Assembly (NCBI GenBank): GCA_964585575.1
Contig: CAZPEM010000044.1
Coordinates: 1-21,288, forward strand
Direction of reading: 5' to 3'
DNA from: UBA4655 sp964585575
GTDB lineage: Bacteria > Planctomycetota > Planctomycetia > Pirellulales > UBA1268
Length of the DNA stretch: 21,288 bases
This document shows, one piece after another, positions 1 to 7,818 of this stretch (positions are counted from its first letter, which is position 1; each line of letters opens with the position of its first letter). Under the pieces are notes generated by a model. The model saw nothing but the letters and a program-made list of their open reading frames with translations. It ran no database searches and was not told where the DNA came from. The translations under genes and the position numbers were made by a program.

Positions 1-712
1 GGTCGGCGAGCCGGAACACCTCGTCCATCTTGTGGGAGATGTAGAGGATCGTCGTTCCCTTGACCCGCAGCGACGCGATCACCCGCTCGAGCCTCGCCGA
101 CTCGCTCTCCGTCAGCGCGCTCGTCGGCTCGTCCATCACGAGGATCGAGGCGTCGAGCGACAGGGCCTTCGCGATTTCCACGAGCTGCTGGTCACCTATC
201 CGCAGGCTCCCGGCCAGGCAATCGGGGTCGATGCGTCCGTCGAGCGGCTCGAGCAGCCGCCGGCATTCCTCCCGCATGCGGCGTTCGTCGAGCAGGCCGA
301 GGCTGGTCCGCTTCTCCCGTCCGAGGAACACGTTCGCCGACACCGGCAGGTCATCGACGATCGCGAGCTCCTGATGGATGATCGCGATCCCCGCCCGCTC
401 GGCATCGCGGGTCCCCTCGAACCGACGCGGCTCGCCGCGGATCACGAGCTCCCCCTCGTCAGGCCGATGAACGCCCGAGAGGATCTTCATGAGCGTGCTC
501 TTGCCCGCGCCGTTCTCGCCGCAGATCGCGTGGAGTTCGCCCGGCATCACCTCGAGCGTCACGTCGCTGAGCGCGACGACGCCGGGAAACCGTTTCGTGA
601 TCCCCTGCATCCGCACGATCGGCGACGGGCTCGCCTGCACGCCTCCCGCCCGCGCCGGACTCTTCGGGTCGGGCGGCCCGGCCGCTCCCGACGGGGCTTC
701 TTCACGACTCAT
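1..712 (-). CDS. Sugar-type ABC transporter ATP-binding protein (5' part, runs off window)
   Basis: This is the ATPase that would power the importer encoded with it; it should act on the cytoplasmic face of the inner membrane. Reading the minus strand from ATG at 712 gives 237 uninterrupted codons to the window edge. Visible motifs are Walker A GENGAGKST (residues 65-73), Q-loop IIHQE (111-115), a signature region SLRIGDQQ (169-176), Walker B ILVMDEPTSAL (190-200) and the switch histidine in ISHKMDE (227). This pattern matches the first nucleotide-binding domain of RbsA/MglA-type ATPases, which normally carry two such domains in about 500 residues, so roughly half is missing beyond the edge. 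The start is supported by GAGGCGG just upstream and by an ATGA overlap with the permease stop. The first ~34 residues are a Pro/Ala-rich extension before the domain. The substrate cannot be told from the sequence. Confidence 0.93.
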   Translation of the reverse strand, partial: MSREEAPSGAAGPPDPKSPARAGGVQASPSPIVRMQGITKRFPGVVALSDVTLEVMPGELHAICGENGAGKSTLMKILSGVHRPDEGELVIRGEPRRFEGTRDAERAGIAIIHQELAIVDDLPVSANVFLGREKRTSLGLLDERRMREECRRLLEPLDGRIDPDCLAGSLRIGDQQLVEIAKALSLDASILVMDEPTSALTESESARLERVIASLRVKGTTILYISHKMDEVFRLAD

Positions 713-1743
713 CGCCGCCTCGTCCATGGCAGCAGGGCGAATCGCGATCCCAGCTGCCCCAGCGCGACCGCGAGCACGACCACGACCCCGACGATGAGCC
801 CCTCGTAGACGTCGGCGCCCGTCTTGATGATCTTCGACACCGCGTCGATCACCACTCGCAGGAAGATCGTTCCGAGGATCGTGCCCGGAACCGTCCCGAC
901 GCCGCCCGAGAGCGAGCTGCCGCCGACGACCGCGGCGGCGATCGCGTTGAGCTCGTGGCCGCGGCCCTGGTTGACCGGCGCGGCCACCGACTCGTTTGCC
1001 ACGTAGAATATCCCGGCAATCGACGCCGTCATCGCCGCGTAGCAGTAGGCGAACCACTTCACCCGGTCCGTCCGGATGCCGGCCAGCCTGGCGGCCTGCT
1101 CGTTGCTGCCCAGGGCGTGGATGTGGCGGCCGAGCACCGTCCGCGTGAGGAGGACCCAGGTGATCGTCGCGAGGACGGCGAAGACGCCGACGGGAATCCA
1201 GACATTCTCGCGGATCGTGCGGAAGACGGGATCGGAGACGTTGACCAGCGCGCTCTTCGTGGGCGTGACCGCCGACGTGGCCCCCTCGCAGAGGGCGCGG
1301 GCGAGGCTGCGAAGCCCCACGAGCGTTGCCAAGGTGGCGATGAACGGCGGCAACCGGATCGCCGTGACGAGCCACGCATGGAGCGAGCCGACGCAGAAGC
1401 CCGCCACGAGACTCGCGACCATCGCCGTCCCGACCACCCACCAGCCGACCGGCTTGAAGGCGGTCATCTGCTGGGGTGCGAGGGCGAGCATCGTCGTCGC
1501 GCAGACCGTGGCCGACAGCGCGATCATCGACCCGAGCGAAAGGTCGATCCCCCCCGAGATGATCACGACCGTGGCGCCGACCGCGAAGATGCCCAGGAGC
1601 GAGGCATTGCGGGCGATGTCCCGGAGGCTCTCGACGGGACGGTGGAAATAGCTGTGGTTGGCATCGACGAGCGTCGTAATCGCGACCGCGAGCAGGACCG
1701 CGACCACGAGGGCCCACTCGCTCGGCTTCAGAACCTTGTGCAT
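709..1743 (-). CDS. Sugar-type ABC transporter permease (RbsC/MglC-like)
   Basis: This is the membrane-spanning subunit of a ribose/galactose/xylose-type importer, 344 residues, close to the family's usual length. It is strongly hydrophobic throughout. It carries the family motifs ISGGIDLSLGS (62-72), LGSNEQAARLAGI (211-223) and the glycine-rich stretch running from GRGHELNAI through VGGSSLSGG to VPGTILG (260-291). ATG at 1743 is preceded by a purine-rich GAGGGGGGA site. Its stop overlaps the ATPase start as ATGA (712-709), which implies translational coupling. The binding-protein gene ends 39 bp upstream. The three genes form one transport operon; the sugar is unknown. Confidence 0.95.
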   Translation of the reverse strand: MHKVLKPSEWALVVAVLLAVAITTLVDANHSYFHRPVESLRDIARNASLLGIFAVGATVVIISGGIDLSLGSMIALSATVCATTMLALAPQQMTAFKPVGWWVVGTAMVASLVAGFCVGSLHAWLVTAIRLPPFIATLATLVGLRSLARALCEGATSAVTPTKSALVNVSDPVFRTIRENVWIPVGVFAVLATITWVLLTRTVLGRHIHALGSNEQAARLAGIRTDRVKWFAYCYAAMTASIAGIFYVANESVAAPVNQGRGHELNAIAAAVVGGSSLSGGVGTVPGTILGTIFLRVVIDAVSKIIKTGADVYEGLIVGVVVVLAVALGQLGSRFALLPWTRRR

Positions 1744-1782
1744 GCCGCGTCCCCCCTCGTCACCACCGCCGTCGGGTGGCCT

Positions 1783-2940
1783 TCAGGAACTCGATAGCCC
1801 GTACGTGCCGAGCCACTCGCGGAACCGGGAGAGCGGCATGACCTCGATGCCGGGCAGTTCGAACTCCGCGGGAGCGATCGCCTCCCCGCCCCCCCCCTTC
1901 AAAACGGCGCTTCCCCGCGGATCCGGAATCACGAGCCGCAGGCCGGTGGTGTGCAGGTCGCCGTCGGGCTTGCCGGCGTTCGGGAAGAGCTCTTCAATAA
2001 CCCCGGAATCCTTCTCGTGCATCGCGAGCAGCAGGCGGACCGTCTTCAGTCCCATTTCGAACGGATTCTGGACGATCATCGCGTCGATCCGGCCGGCGGC
2101 CATGTGCTCGATGGCGGCCGCGTGCGCGTCGAACGTCACGACCGTGGTCTTCTTCCGGACGCCCCGCTCCTGCACGACCTCCGCGATGGCCGGCGCGTTG
2201 TAGGCCCAGATGCCGACGAGCGCCGCAAGGTCCGGATGGTTCACCAGGCTCGATCGGACGTTGTCGCGTGCCTTTGCGAGGTCCATGTCGTCGCTCATCC
2301 GGTCGATCTCCCTGAACCCTCCGCCCACCGACTCCTTGAAGCCGTTCATTCGCGACCGTGCGTTGTCGTTGTCGGTGAAGCCGGCGAACTGCACGTAGCC
2401 ACCGTCCGCCACCCCGCGGGACTTCAGCAGCTTCGCCGCGGCACGCCCGAGGGCACGGCCGGCCTCGACGTTGTCGGTGCCGATGAACCAGGGCCTCGCG
2501 TCGCGGAAGCTGTCGCGGTTGACGTCACCATCGACCGTGATCACGAGCACCCCCTTCGTCGCGAGCGACCTCATCTCCTCGACGATCGCGGCGTTGTCGG
2601 CCTGGATCACCGAGATCGCCACGCCCGCGATGTCTCCCTGGCTGCCGAACTGCCTGAGCTTCTCGATCTGCCCCTGCGCCGTGCCGTTGTTCTTTTCCAT
2701 CACGACCCGCAGCCCCTTCGACGCGAGATCGTACTTCCTCCCCCCTTCCACGAGCCCGGCGTTGCAGGCGTCCCAAAACGGGTCGTCGCCGTTGGTGAGG
2801 AAGATGAACCGCTTCACGCCCGAGGATCCGGCTGCGGGGGAACTGCCATCAGACTGGGGCCCGCCTCCGGGACGGCCGCAGCCGACGGCGATGGTCGCGA
2901 TGGCCGCCAACGTGATGAACGACGACGAGCGACGATGCAT
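1783..2940 (-). CDS. Sugar-type ABC transporter substrate-binding lipoprotein
   Basis: This is the solute receptor of the importer, 385 residues. The N-terminus has basic residues, a hydrophobic stretch (LAAIATIAVG) and Cys21 in a lipobox-like AVGC, so it is probably a lipid-anchored protein facing the periplasm. The mature part opens with a strand like KRFIFLTNGDDPFWDAC and continues with VITVDGDVN, FIGTDNVEAGRALG and a late VVTFDAHAAAIEHM, typical of the periplasmic-binding-protein class that serves RbsB-like and autoinducer-2-like transporters. ATG at 2940 was chosen over the longer reading frame because it starts the signal sequence and has AAGGAAA about 7 nt upstream. The permease follows after 39 bp. 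The ligand cannot be assigned. Confidence 0.93.
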   Translation of the reverse strand: MHRRSSSFITLAAIATIAVGCGRPGGGPQSDGSSPAAGSSGVKRFIFLTNGDDPFWDACNAGLVEGGRKYDLASKGLRVVMEKNNGTAQGQIEKLRQFGSQGDIAGVAISVIQADNAAIVEEMRSLATKGVLVITVDGDVNRDSFRDARPWFIGTDNVEAGRALGRAAAKLLKSRGVADGGYVQFAGFTDNDNARSRMNGFKESVGGGFREIDRMSDDMDLAKARDNVRSSLVNHPDLAALVGIWAYNAPAIAEVVQERGVRKKTTVVTFDAHAAAIEHMAAGRIDAMIVQNPFEMGLKTVRLLLAMHEKDSGVIEELFPNAGKPDGDLHTTGLRLVIPDPRGSAVLKGGGGEAIAPAEFELPGIEVMPLSRFREWLGTYGLSSS

Positions 2941-3020
2941 GGAACGTTTCCTTGGTTCGGGGTGTTCGGAAATAGAGCGAAAAATTCGACGTTTGGCTCC
3001 AGCAATCGGCCCGAACATCA

Positions 3021-3572
3021 TCAGTACCGCAAGCCATTCTTGCGGATGTGGACGATCGGGCCGTCGGAACCAGCCGCCGGCAGACCCACGCAGCCGGCCG
3101 ACCGGACCACCGCAACGATGATTCGATGATCCGTGACCGTGACATCGCCGGCGCCGACGCACTCGAGCCATGCCGAGCCGGGGCCGAGTATCGCCGCCCC
3201 GCACGGCGCGCGTTCGACGGCAAGGCCATCGAACGGGTCGTACCGCCCCTCACCCTGACCGGCCTGGCCGTCCTTGGCCGGCGTGGCGGGCCGACCGAAC
3301 CGCCCCACCATGCTCCGCTGCACCTCGGCGAGCAGGTTCACGACGAATGGAGTTCCAGCCTCGATCGCAGCCGCCAGCCCACGGGATGGCACCACGGCGA
3401 GGCTGATCGAAGGCGGTTCGAAACCGGCCTGCATGACCCAACTGGCGAGCATGCCCCGGTCGCCGCCGCCGTCCGGATCGAGCCACGTGACGACGAACAG
3501 CCCGCTCGGAATCCGTCCGAGAACGGCGGCGATTTCCTCGGCTGACCCCCGAACCGTCGATCCCTGGGACAT
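3021..3572 (-). CDS. Flavin reductase-like (FMN-binding split barrel) protein
   Basis: The 183-residue product resembles the flavin reductase domain family that binds FMN or FAD and often supplies reduced flavin or acts in electron transfer. Supporting stretches are VLGRIPSGLFVVTW near the start, GMLASWVMQAGFEPPSISLAV (the usual 'S-W-x-x-Q-x-S/G-x-x-P' zone), TPFVVNLLAE and a late HRIIVAVVRSAG before the C-terminus. ATG at 3572 has only a weak AAAGA upstream. It lies 80 bp upstream of the binding-protein gene on the same strand, so it could be read with the transporter, but no functional link is visible. The exact substrate or partner oxygenase is unknown. Confidence 0.8.
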   Translation of the reverse strand: MSQGSTVRGSAEEIAAVLGRIPSGLFVVTWLDPDGGGDRGMLASWVMQAGFEPPSISLAVVPSRGLAAAIEAGTPFVVNLLAEVQRSMVGRFGRPATPAKDGQAGQGEGRYDPFDGLAVERAPCGAAILGPGSAWLECVGAGDVTVTDHRIIVAVVRSAGCVGLPAAGSDGPIVHIRKNGLRY

Positions 3573-3843
3573 CGATCTTTTTTCGCCTTGCTAGTGGTGT
3601 TGGGCTGCTGACGGTGTCGGTCAAAAATGGTGAACTTCGGCGAAGTCGGCGATCACCGCATTCTTCCCAGACGCCCCCGCCTATCCCGGGCAACCTCCGG
3701 CCGGCTAGCGAGGCCGCATGAGGCTTCGGATTTCCGTGGCGGGCTGCCGATCAGACTGTGGCCGGTCTGCGGTCTGCCCTAGAGTGTCGCACCACCCGAA
3801 ACGGATGACAAGCCACCGGATTTCGATCGACCTCGAACCAGCC
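3573..3843. other. Divergent intergenic region
   Basis: This 271-bp gap separates the flavin reductase-like gene (minus) from the DUF1207-like gene (plus) and must hold promoters for both unless the upper start at 3718 is used. I see no convincing -35/-10 pair, no operator palindrome and no strong hairpin. An open reading frame continues upstream of 3844 to an ATG at 3718, but that extra segment (42 residues) lacks a signal-peptide character and is probably untranslated leader. Confidence 0.4.
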
Positions 3844-4833
3844 ATGACCACTTCGAGACGGCAAGCGGCGATCCTCCTCTCGATCGCGGTGGCGGGAGTT
3901 TGGGCCGCGACGGCGGCGGCCCAGGAACCGGTCTCGGAACTGCCCTCGGTGAACCGCGGCCCGGTCGTCCTCGACATGCCGTACGACGAAGCGGCTCCGG
4001 ATTCGCAGTCGCTCACGGGCAACGGCTTTCCCCGCGTCCTGGACGATCTCTGGGCCTCGCGGCCGTGGTTCTGGCAGCTTCTGCCGAACAACCTCATCTA
4101 CTCGAGCTATCTCGCCGGGCCGAAGGAACCTCGCATCGGATCGGTGATGTACGAGGACAACGTCGACGGAACGCTCTGGGACACGACGCTTGGCGGCCGG
4201 GCCTCGATCCTGCGGTACGGATCCGACGCGACGGTTCACCCGCAGGGATTCGAGGTTCAGGTCGAGGGGGCCGCGTTCGTGAGGCTCGACCCGGAAGATG
4301 AACGCGACATGCGGAGCAACGATTTTCGCTTCGGAGTGCCGCTCGTCTACGGGATCGGGCGTTGGCAGTACAAGCTCGCCTACTACCACAACAGCGCACA
4401 CCTCGGCGACGAATACATGCTCAAGTATCCGCCGCCCATCGGCTACACGCGGATCAACTACGTCCGCGACTGCATCGTGCTCGGCGCGAGCTGGTATCCG
4501 CTCGACTGGATGCGGCTCTACGGCGAGGCCGGCTACGCCTTCTACAACGCCGGTGGCTCCGAGCCCTGGGAATTCCAGTTCGGAACGGAACTCATCCGGG
4601 CGAGGCCCACCGGGATCCTCGGGGCTCCGTTCCTGGCGGTGAACGGCATGCTCCGCGAGGAGCTCAATTTCGGGGGCAACGTCTGCACCCAGGCCGGATG
4701 GGCGTGGCGGGGCGACCGCAGCGAGAAGCTTTTCCGGATCGGCGTCGAGTATCTTTACGGGTCCGATCCGCAGTATGAGTTCGCGTTCCTCAGGCAGAAC
4801 CGCTTTGGCTTCGGGATGTGGTATGACTTCTGA
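3844..4833 (+). CDS. DUF1207-like outer-membrane/secreted protein
   Basis: The 329-residue product has a clean signal peptide (MTTSRRQAAILLSIAVAGVW, cleavage likely after ATAAA before QEP). The mature chain has alternating aromatic and polar residues, conserved-looking blocks such as SSYLAGPKEPRIGS, YYHNSAHLGDEY and LYGEAGYAFY, and ends in WYDF with a terminal Phe, as expected of an outer-membrane beta-barrel. These blocks fit my memory of the DUF1207 family, whose function is not known. I chose ATG 3844 because it starts the signal sequence; in-frame ATGs at 3805 and 3718 are alternatives, and none has a strong ribosome site. tsaD follows after 20 bp on the same strand, so the two may share a transcript, but a functional link is not evident. 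Confidence 0.75.
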   Translation: MTTSRRQAAILLSIAVAGVWAATAAAQEPVSELPSVNRGPVVLDMPYDEAAPDSQSLTGNGFPRVLDDLWASRPWFWQLLPNNLIYSSYLAGPKEPRIGSVMYEDNVDGTLWDTTLGGRASILRYGSDATVHPQGFEVQVEGAAFVRLDPEDERDMRSNDFRFGVPLVYGIGRWQYKLAYYHNSAHLGDEYMLKYPPPIGYTRINYVRDCIVLGASWYPLDWMRLYGEAGYAFYNAGGSEPWEFQFGTELIRARPTGILGAPFLAVNGMLREELNFGGNVCTQAGWAWRGDRSEKLFRIGVEYLYGSDPQYEFAFLRQNRFGFGMWYDF

Positions 4834-4853
4834 CCGTTCTTGAAGATCCCGAC

Positions 4854-5882
4854 GTGCCCCTGCTGGCGATCGAAACGACCTGCGACGAGACGGCGGCGGC
4901 GGTGATCGACCGCTCGCGGGCCGTTCTCTCGAGCGTGGTGGCGAGCCAGGAGGCGATCCACGCCCGCTGGCGTGGCGTCGTCCCGGAAGTCGCGTCACGG
5001 GCCCACGTGGAACGGATCATTCCCGTGATCGAGGAGGCGATCCTGCGGTCGGGAATCGAGGTTCGGGCGATCGAGGCCGTGGCGGTGGCCGTGACGCCCG
5101 GCCTCGTCGGCTCGTTGCTCGTCGGGCTTTCGGCCGCCAAGGCGATCGCCGCCGCCCGATCGATCCCGATCGTCGGCTACGACCACATCGCCGCCCACCT
5201 CTACGCCTGCCGCGTCGCCCATGGGGACCGAATGCGGTATCCCTGCGTCGGGCTCGTCGCCAGCGGGGGCCACACGTCGCTCTTCCATGTCCGCGGCCCC
5301 GTCGACCTCGAGCGGCTCGGCGGCACGATCGACGACGCCGCGGGGGAGGCGTTCGACAAGGTCTCCAGCCTCCTGGGACTCGGCTATCCGGGCGGGCCTG
5401 CAATCGAGCGGGCCGCCATCGGCGGCGACCCACGGGCATTCCGGTTGCCGCGACCACTGTCGGCCGACACCGGCACGCTCGACATGAGCTTCAGCGGGCT
5501 CAAGACCGCCCTCCGGTATCTCGTGCGGCCGCCTCATTCGGCGGAAGCCCCTCCACCGTCAGGACAACGGCTTGCGGACCTCGCCGCCTCGTTCGAACAG
5601 GCGGCCGTCGATACGGTCCTCGCGAAGGTGAGGCTCGCGGTCGAACGCACCGGATGCGATCTCGTCGCGATCGGCGGCGGCGTCGCGGCCAACGCACGCC
5701 TGCGGGCCGCCGTGGAAGACCTTGGCGATGAACTCGGCCTCGAGGTGCTCGTGCCCCCGCTCTCCCTCTGCACCGACAACGCCGCGATGGGCGCGATCGC
5801 GTGGGAGCGGCTCGAACGCGGCGACGACGACGGCCTCTCGCTCGACGTGCGTGCCGGCACCGACCGCAAGCAGCGGCCGTGA
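4854..5882 (+). CDS. tsaD: tRNA N6-threonylcarbamoyladenosine transferase TsaD
   Basis: TsaD moves the threonylcarbamoyl group from threonylcarbamoyl-AMP to A37 of ANN-decoding tRNAs, working with TsaB and TsaE in bacteria. The 342-residue length is normal. It begins MPLLAIETTCDETAAAV, has the metal-binding histidines in YDHIAAH (H111, H115), the ASGGHTSL block (136-143), DDAAGEAFDKV (160-170), FSGLKTALRY, GGGVAANARLR (274-284) and the metal Asp in TDNAAMGA (307-314). The start codon is GTG at 4854; no earlier ATG fits the frame and family N-terminus. It sits 20 bp after the DUF1207-like gene and converges on dnaB across a 302-bp gap. Confidence 0.97.
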   Translation: MPLLAIETTCDETAAAVIDRSRAVLSSVVASQEAIHARWRGVVPEVASRAHVERIIPVIEEAILRSGIEVRAIEAVAVAVTPGLVGSLLVGLSAAKAIAAARSIPIVGYDHIAAHLYACRVAHGDRMRYPCVGLVASGGHTSLFHVRGPVDLERLGGTIDDAAGEAFDKVSSLLGLGYPGGPAIERAAIGGDPRAFRLPRPLSADTGTLDMSFSGLKTALRYLVRPPHSAEAPPPSGQRLADLAASFEQAAVDTVLAKVRLAVERTGCDLVAIGGGVAANARLRAAVEDLGDELGLEVLVPPLSLCTDNAAMGAIAWERLERGDDDGLSLDVRAGTDRKQRP

Positions 5883-6184
5883 TTCCCCACACCAATCCAT
5901 CGTCAGCCCGCGCCGCAGGAAAGAGCCACAGCGAACGGCCGTAGCAAAAGAGTTGACCGTGAGGGGCTGTCCGTGCCCAGGAGCCGGCGTAGCTGACCAG
6001 CGGAGGCAGGATGCCGGAGCGCAGGCAGCTCCGAGCGAGTGAAGCACAGGATGTGCGCAGCGAGCGTCCGGCGATGGGGCGGGGGCCGCTCGAAGAACAC
6101 GGGCCGCTCCGAACCTTCACCGCCGAGGCGGATTCTCAATACCCCGAGGACTGCTCGAACTCCCCGATTCGCCGGGATGGATTC
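5883..6184. other. Convergent intergenic region between tsaD and dnaB
   Basis: This 302-bp gap between two gene 3' ends contains no supported gene. It holds a diverged copy of the hairpin repeat (5952-6110) and a degenerate duplicate of the dnaB 3' end (6121-6162). I see no hairpin followed by a T-run for either flanking gene, so the repeat hairpin could be standing in for a terminator, which is inference. Confidence 0.6.
5952..6110 (+). repeat. Diverged copy (C) of the GTTGACCG hairpin repeat
   Basis: It opens with GTTGACCGTGAGGGGCTGTC (5952-5971), which is nearly identical to the openings of the copies at 14511 and 14721. The right end, AACACGGGCCGCTCC (6096-6110), can pair with the left arm at 5963-5977: ten Watson-Crick and two G.U pairs with three mismatches. 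The interior differs in sequence from the other copies but shares the GAGCGAG...GAAG style. Confidence 0.6.
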
Positions 6185-6211
6185 TCAATAGCCCGAGAAC
6201 TGTTCGAACTC
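6121..6211 (-). repeat. Degenerate tandem duplicate of the dnaB 3' end
   Basis: Positions 6121-6162 and 6170-6211 match at 36 of 42 bases with a 49-bp period; the last 32 bases match at 29. The second block is the end of dnaB with its stop. Read on the minus strand the downstream block encodes E-F-E-Q-S-S-G-Y-stop against the real E-F-E-Q-F-S-G-Y-stop. Confidence 0.85.
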
Positions 6212-7663
6212 GTCATAGGTCTTCTGCTCGAGGTTCACGAATCGCGTGAAGTCGTGCTGCCAGAGCAGCTTCACGTCGCCGGTCGGGCCGTTTCGCTGCT
6301 TCGCGATGATGATCTCCGCCTGCCCCTTCACCCGCTCCCGATCCTCCTCGTTCGTCTGGTAGTACTCCTCGCGGTGGACGAACATCACGACGTCGGCGTC
6401 CTGCTCGATGGCTCCCGACTCCCGGAGATGGCTGAGCCTCGGCTTGTTGTCCCGCGACACCTCCGCTTGCCGATTGAGCTGGGCCAGGCAGAGAACCGGG
6501 ATCTCAAGTTCCCTCGCCATCATCTTCAGCCGCCGTGCGATCCTTGCGACCTGCTCCTGCCTCGGGTCACGTGGGTTGTCGGGCTCGATGAGCTGGAGGT
6601 AGTCGATCACGATCATCGCGAGGCCGTGCTTCCGCTTCAATCGCCGACCGACCGCGGCGATCTCCGTCAGCGTGCGTCCCGGCGTGTCGTCGATGAAGAG
6701 GGGCGCCACGCTGATGTCGGACGATTTCTGCACGAGCCGCCGCCGGTCCTCCTGGGAGATCGTGCCGTTGCGGAGACGGTGGCCGTTCACTCTGGCCGCC
6801 GAGCAGAGGAGGCGGTCGGCGAGTTCGAGCGCCGCCATTTCGAGACTCACGAACAGCACTGGGCGACCGGTGTTGACGGAGACGTGCTCCGCGATGTTCA
6901 TCGCAAACGCCGTCTTTCCCATGCTGGGCCGCGCGGCGAGGATGATCAGCTCCGAGTTGTGGAGTCCGCCGCAGAGGCTGTCGAGGTCGGTGAAGCCGGT
7001 TTCCACGCCGCCAAGGGCGTGTTCGTGCTTCATCCGCGCATCCATGCGGAGCATCGCCTCCTCGAGCACGGCTCGCACCGGCTTCGCCTCGGCGGAACTG
7101 CGACGCTCGAGGATCGAGAAAATGTTCGTTTCCGCGCGGGAGACGAGCATCATCGGCTCGTCGGGCGACGTGTACGCGTCGTGCAGGATCTCCGTGCCCG
7201 CGTCGATGAGCGACCGCAGCATCGCCTTGTCGCGGACGATCGCCGCGTAGTGGGCGGCATGGGCCGCATGCGGCACCGACTGGACGATCTCGCCGAGCGC
7301 GACCGCGCCGCCGATCCGCTCGAGGTCCCCCTTGGAACGCAGCCGCTCGAGCAGGATCGTCGCGTCGATCCGTTTGCCTCCGTCGTGCAGTTCGAGCAGG
7401 TGACCGAAGATGATCTGGTGCGACTCGTCGGCGAAGTCCTCGACCCGGATGACGAGGGAAACGTCGTCACACACGTCGGGTTTCAGCAGGATGCTGCCGA
7501 GCACGCCGCGTTCCGCGTCGATATTCGCCGGTCTTTCCTGGAGGCCGGCGATCGCTGCCGCTCCCGCCCCAGGCGGACTTCCCGCCCCGGAACGCCGACG
7601 AAGTGAACGATCCGTGTTCGCCCGACCCGTGAGCCCCGTCGATCGGTCGTTGGAAACGGCCAT
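6185..7663 (-). CDS. dnaB: Replicative DNA helicase DnaB
   Basis: DnaB is the hexameric 5'-3' helicase that unwinds DNA at the replication fork. The 492-residue protein has the N-terminal DnaB domain starting near PANIDAERGVLGSILL (45-60), then a RecA-like ATPase domain with ETGFTDLD (221-228), Walker A ARPSMGKT (244-251), FVSLEM (271-276), Walker B IVIDYLQLI (351-359) and the arginine-finger loop KQRNGPTG (455-462). No intein interrupts these motifs. About 45 low-complexity residues precede the conserved domain, slightly longer than usual. ATG 7663 is fixed by a strong AGGGAGGTG site. It is the last gene of the minus-strand run, 149 bp after rplI, and its 3' end is duplicated downstream. Confidence 0.97.
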   Translation of the reverse strand: MAVSNDRSTGLTGRANTDRSLRRRSGAGSPPGAGAAAIAGLQERPANIDAERGVLGSILLKPDVCDDVSLVIRVEDFADESHQIIFGHLLELHDGGKRIDATILLERLRSKGDLERIGGAVALGEIVQSVPHAAHAAHYAAIVRDKAMLRSLIDAGTEILHDAYTSPDEPMMLVSRAETNIFSILERRSSAEAKPVRAVLEEAMLRMDARMKHEHALGGVETGFTDLDSLCGGLHNSELIILAARPSMGKTAFAMNIAEHVSVNTGRPVLFVSLEMAALELADRLLCSAARVNGHRLRNGTISQEDRRRLVQKSSDISVAPLFIDDTPGRTLTEIAAVGRRLKRKHGLAMIVIDYLQLIEPDNPRDPRQEQVARIARRLKMMARELEIPVLCLAQLNRQAEVSRDNKPRLSHLRESGAIEQDADVVMFVHREEYYQTNEEDRERVKGQAEIIIAKQRNGPTGDVKLLWQHDFTRFVNLEQKTYDEFEQFSGY

Positions 7664-7751
7664 GCGACACCTCCCTGCGTGTGCGGAGCGAGTTTCAATG
7701 CGGACGCGAACAGCGGCGTGCCGACCGCACGGCCGGCAGAACCACTCCCCG

Positions 7752-7818
7752 CTACCTTGCTACCCGGTCACTTGCTACCCGGTCACTTGCTACCAGGTCA
7801 CTTGCTACCAGGTCACTT
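7752..7818 (-). repeat. 15-bp tandem repeat spanning the rplI stop codon
   Basis: Four 15-bp units lie at 7759-7773, 7774-7788, 7789-7803 and 7804-7818, followed on the minus strand by a partial unit at 7752-7758. Plus-strand units read GCTACCCGGTCACTT twice and GCTACCAGGTCACTT twice. On the minus strand each carries AGC-AAG-TGA, the last two codons and stop of rplI. Because the period is 15, all four TGA codons (7813-7815, 7798-7800, 7783-7785, 7768-7770) are in the rplI frame. Confidence 0.95.

Noticed and set aside
6011..7606. 531-codon plus-strand open frame opposite dnaB
   Set aside because: It is antisense to a clear DnaB with all motifs, has the Arg/His/Asp/Leu-rich look of a GC-rich shadow frame, and has no family motif.
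7752..7818. CRISPR array
   Set aside because: Units are 15 bp and directly adjacent, with no spacers and no cas genes; it is a simple tandem repeat.
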